This document shows, one piece after another, positions 63,116 to 64,000 of a stretch of DNA of 64,000 nt (the first letter of the stretch is position 1; every line of letters starts with the position of its first letter). Under the pieces are notes generated by a model. The model was given only the letters and a program-made list of their open reading frames with translations, searched no databases and had not been told where the DNA came from. The DNA comes from JBOGCH01 sp051656645 (GTDB lineage: Bacteria; Bacteroidota; Bacteroidia; Bacteroidales; Marinifilaceae). Where the stretch lies: assembly GCA_051656645.1 (NCBI GenBank), contig JBOGCH010000046.1, positions 1 through 64,000 of the forward strand, written 5' to 3'. Both the position numbers and the translations under genes were made by a program.

Positions 63116-63512
63116 TAGCTTATCATATTATTTTATTGTTCTCAATACACAAAAGTAAATTTCTTACTTAGCACTTATTGCTTACGCAAGCAAATATGCA
63201 AAAATAAGTCAGATATTAAAAAATATTTACACAATAATCAAAATAAGGTTAAGTTAATTTAACATTAACATCAATTGAAATGCATCTAAACATGTTATTT
63301 TCATTCATAACGTTGCCAATATACATGTTCCTTACTTTCCAAATAATTAAAGGATCTTTTAAAATTCAGATTTCATTCTATTATTTCCTACTAAAGATAG
63401 ATACTCGTTAAGATAACTAATTTACCTATCGATAGAGACTATGGAGCATGAAATTATAATAACAATTGCGTTTATTGTTCTATCTTTACCGTGATATTTT
63501 TTACATACCAAA
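63116..63512. other. Divergent interval between GH31 and Nudix genes
   Basis: 397 bases, AT-rich. It contains the GH31 -7 box and the inverted repeat TTGCTT/AAGCAA at 63179-63194, a possible operator. No gene is seen. Confidence 0.55.
63150..63157 (-). promoter_or_regulatory. Candidate -7 box of the GH31 gene
   Basis: On the minus strand TACTTTTG fits TAnnTTTG, 34 nt upstream of the start codon. The palindrome TTGCTT/AAGCAA lies just upstream, where a regulator could bind. No clear -33 element. Confidence 0.45.
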
Positions 63513-64000
63513 ATGGAAATTTTAGATATTGTCAATTTAGAGGGCATACCAACAGGTGAAGTGGTTGATAGAGCCACAGCCCACAAAGAGGGTATCCTCC
63601 ACCGCACCGCTCACGTTTGGTTGATACGTAACAATAATAGTACCATAGAGGTACTCCTACAGGAGCGTGCTACATTAAAACAATTATTCCCCAATTGTTT
63701 TGACGTTTCGAGTGCCGGACATATTCCTGCAGGAGAGGATTACATCCCTTCCGCATTACGCGAATTACAGGAGGAATTGGGTATAACTGCTACAAGCGAA
63801 CAACTAATGGATTGTGGAATTCGACACATAGACATTCGTGTAGACACAACCCATAGCGTATACATAGACAAACAAGTAAGTAGAGTTTTTTACATGTGGT
63901 ATAATGGTAATATTAATAACTTATCTTTACAACAAGAAGAGGTAAAAAGCATTTGTTGGATGCCTTTGGAGGAGTGTATTGACGGAGTTAAACGCAATAC
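63513..64000 (+). CDS. Nudix hydrolase, N-terminal part
   Basis: The gene starts at the ATG 63513 and runs off the right edge; 162 codons are visible. The Nudix box is complete: G-H-I-P-A-G-E at the start, then LRELQEELGI, in a domain starting MEILDIVNLEGIPTGEVVDRATAH. The early region resembles the isopentenyl-diphosphate-isomerase-like/YfcD group of Nudix enzymes. The substrate cannot be assigned. No downstream context is available. Confidence 0.85.
   Translation, partial: MEILDIVNLEGIPTGEVVDRATAHKEGILHRTAHVWLIRNNNSTIEVLLQERATLKQLFPNCFDVSSAGHIPAGEDYIPSALRELQEELGITATSEQLMDCGIRHIDIRVDTTHSVYIDKQVSRVFYMWYNGNINNLSLQQEEVKSICWMPLEECIDGVKRN

Noticed and set aside
63422..63607. 61-codon minus-strand frame at the Nudix start
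   Set aside because: It overlaps the Nudix gene start antisense and has no features of its own.

Overview
The window is a 64 kb piece of an AT-rich chromosome from a member of Bacteroidota, most likely order Bacteroidales. The evidence is a short primary sigma factor without region 1.1, several TAnnTTTG boxes of the Bacteroides type in front of genes, no clear Shine-Dalgarno sequences, a complete Na+-translocating NADH:quinone reductase operon, porin O/P, S9 dipeptidyl peptidase, GH89 and GH31 glycosidases, and the dnaN, parC/parE, rsmG and rsmA housekeeping genes. I see no rRNA, tRNA, CRISPR array, insertion sequence or phage gene. It reads as stable chromosome with a few accessory loci.

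Layout. 1-3239: end of a thioredoxin-like gene, an exported trypsin-like protease, a DnaQ-type exonuclease and dnaN. 3240-4145: gene-free stretch holding a large hairpin of 11-bp repeats. 4146-9941: exported HAD phosphatase, phosphate-type porin and beta-propeller in a row, then an S9 peptidase. 10158-14069: divergent polyamine locus (carboxy(nor)spermidine synthase-like, decarboxylase, ureohydrolase) followed by a second exonuclease. 14079-25232: M1 aminopeptidase, SIMPL protein, TIGR02757 protein, zinc-ribbon peptide, then aroK-parC-parE-rsmG-flippase-like on the minus strand. 25380-28972: rsmA, mgtE, arginine deiminase. 29104-32837: rpoD, HtrA protease, META lipoprotein; two more 11-bp repeat loci lie at 31912-32267. 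33125-38905: nqrABCDEF. 39061-43928: LuxR-type regulator, lipoprotein flavin oxidase, aldo/keto reductase, metallophosphoesterase. 44005-48015: a 1336-residue exported protein combining NPCBM-like, propeller-like, haem-binding (two CxxCH) and sulfatase-modifying-factor-like domains. 48016-48552: another 11-bp repeat hairpin. 48553-52715: proline use (P5C dehydrogenase, proline dehydrogenase, Xaa-Pro peptidase). 52771-54082: radical SAM/SPASM enzyme with a cysteine-rich precursor peptide. 54279-56715: HdeD-like membrane protein, TonB-like protein, coiled-coil protein. 56855-63115: GH89 and a GH31 enzyme with dockerin-like and cohesin-like C-terminal modules. 63513-64000: start of a Nudix hydrolase.

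Two things stand out. First, a two-gene radical SAM peptide-modification (RiPP) locus at 52771-54082: a 74-residue precursor with seven cysteines in Ser/Gly-Cys-Gly/Ser repeats lies directly upstream of its likely maturase. Second, a set of intergenic structures (3507-3670, 31912-31944, 32198-32267, 48282-48384) shares architecture but not sequence: tandem units of exactly 11 bp, in two loci arranged as four units facing four inverted units around a short centre. No gene product explains them.

Metabolically the window suggests a sodium-motive, protein- and glycan-degrading anaerobe: exported peptidases and proline/arginine catabolism release amino acids, Na+-NQR provides sodium motive force, and the GH89/GH31 pair points to host-type glycans. 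Most gene ends are marked by perfect or near-perfect hairpins, many of them shared by convergent genes.
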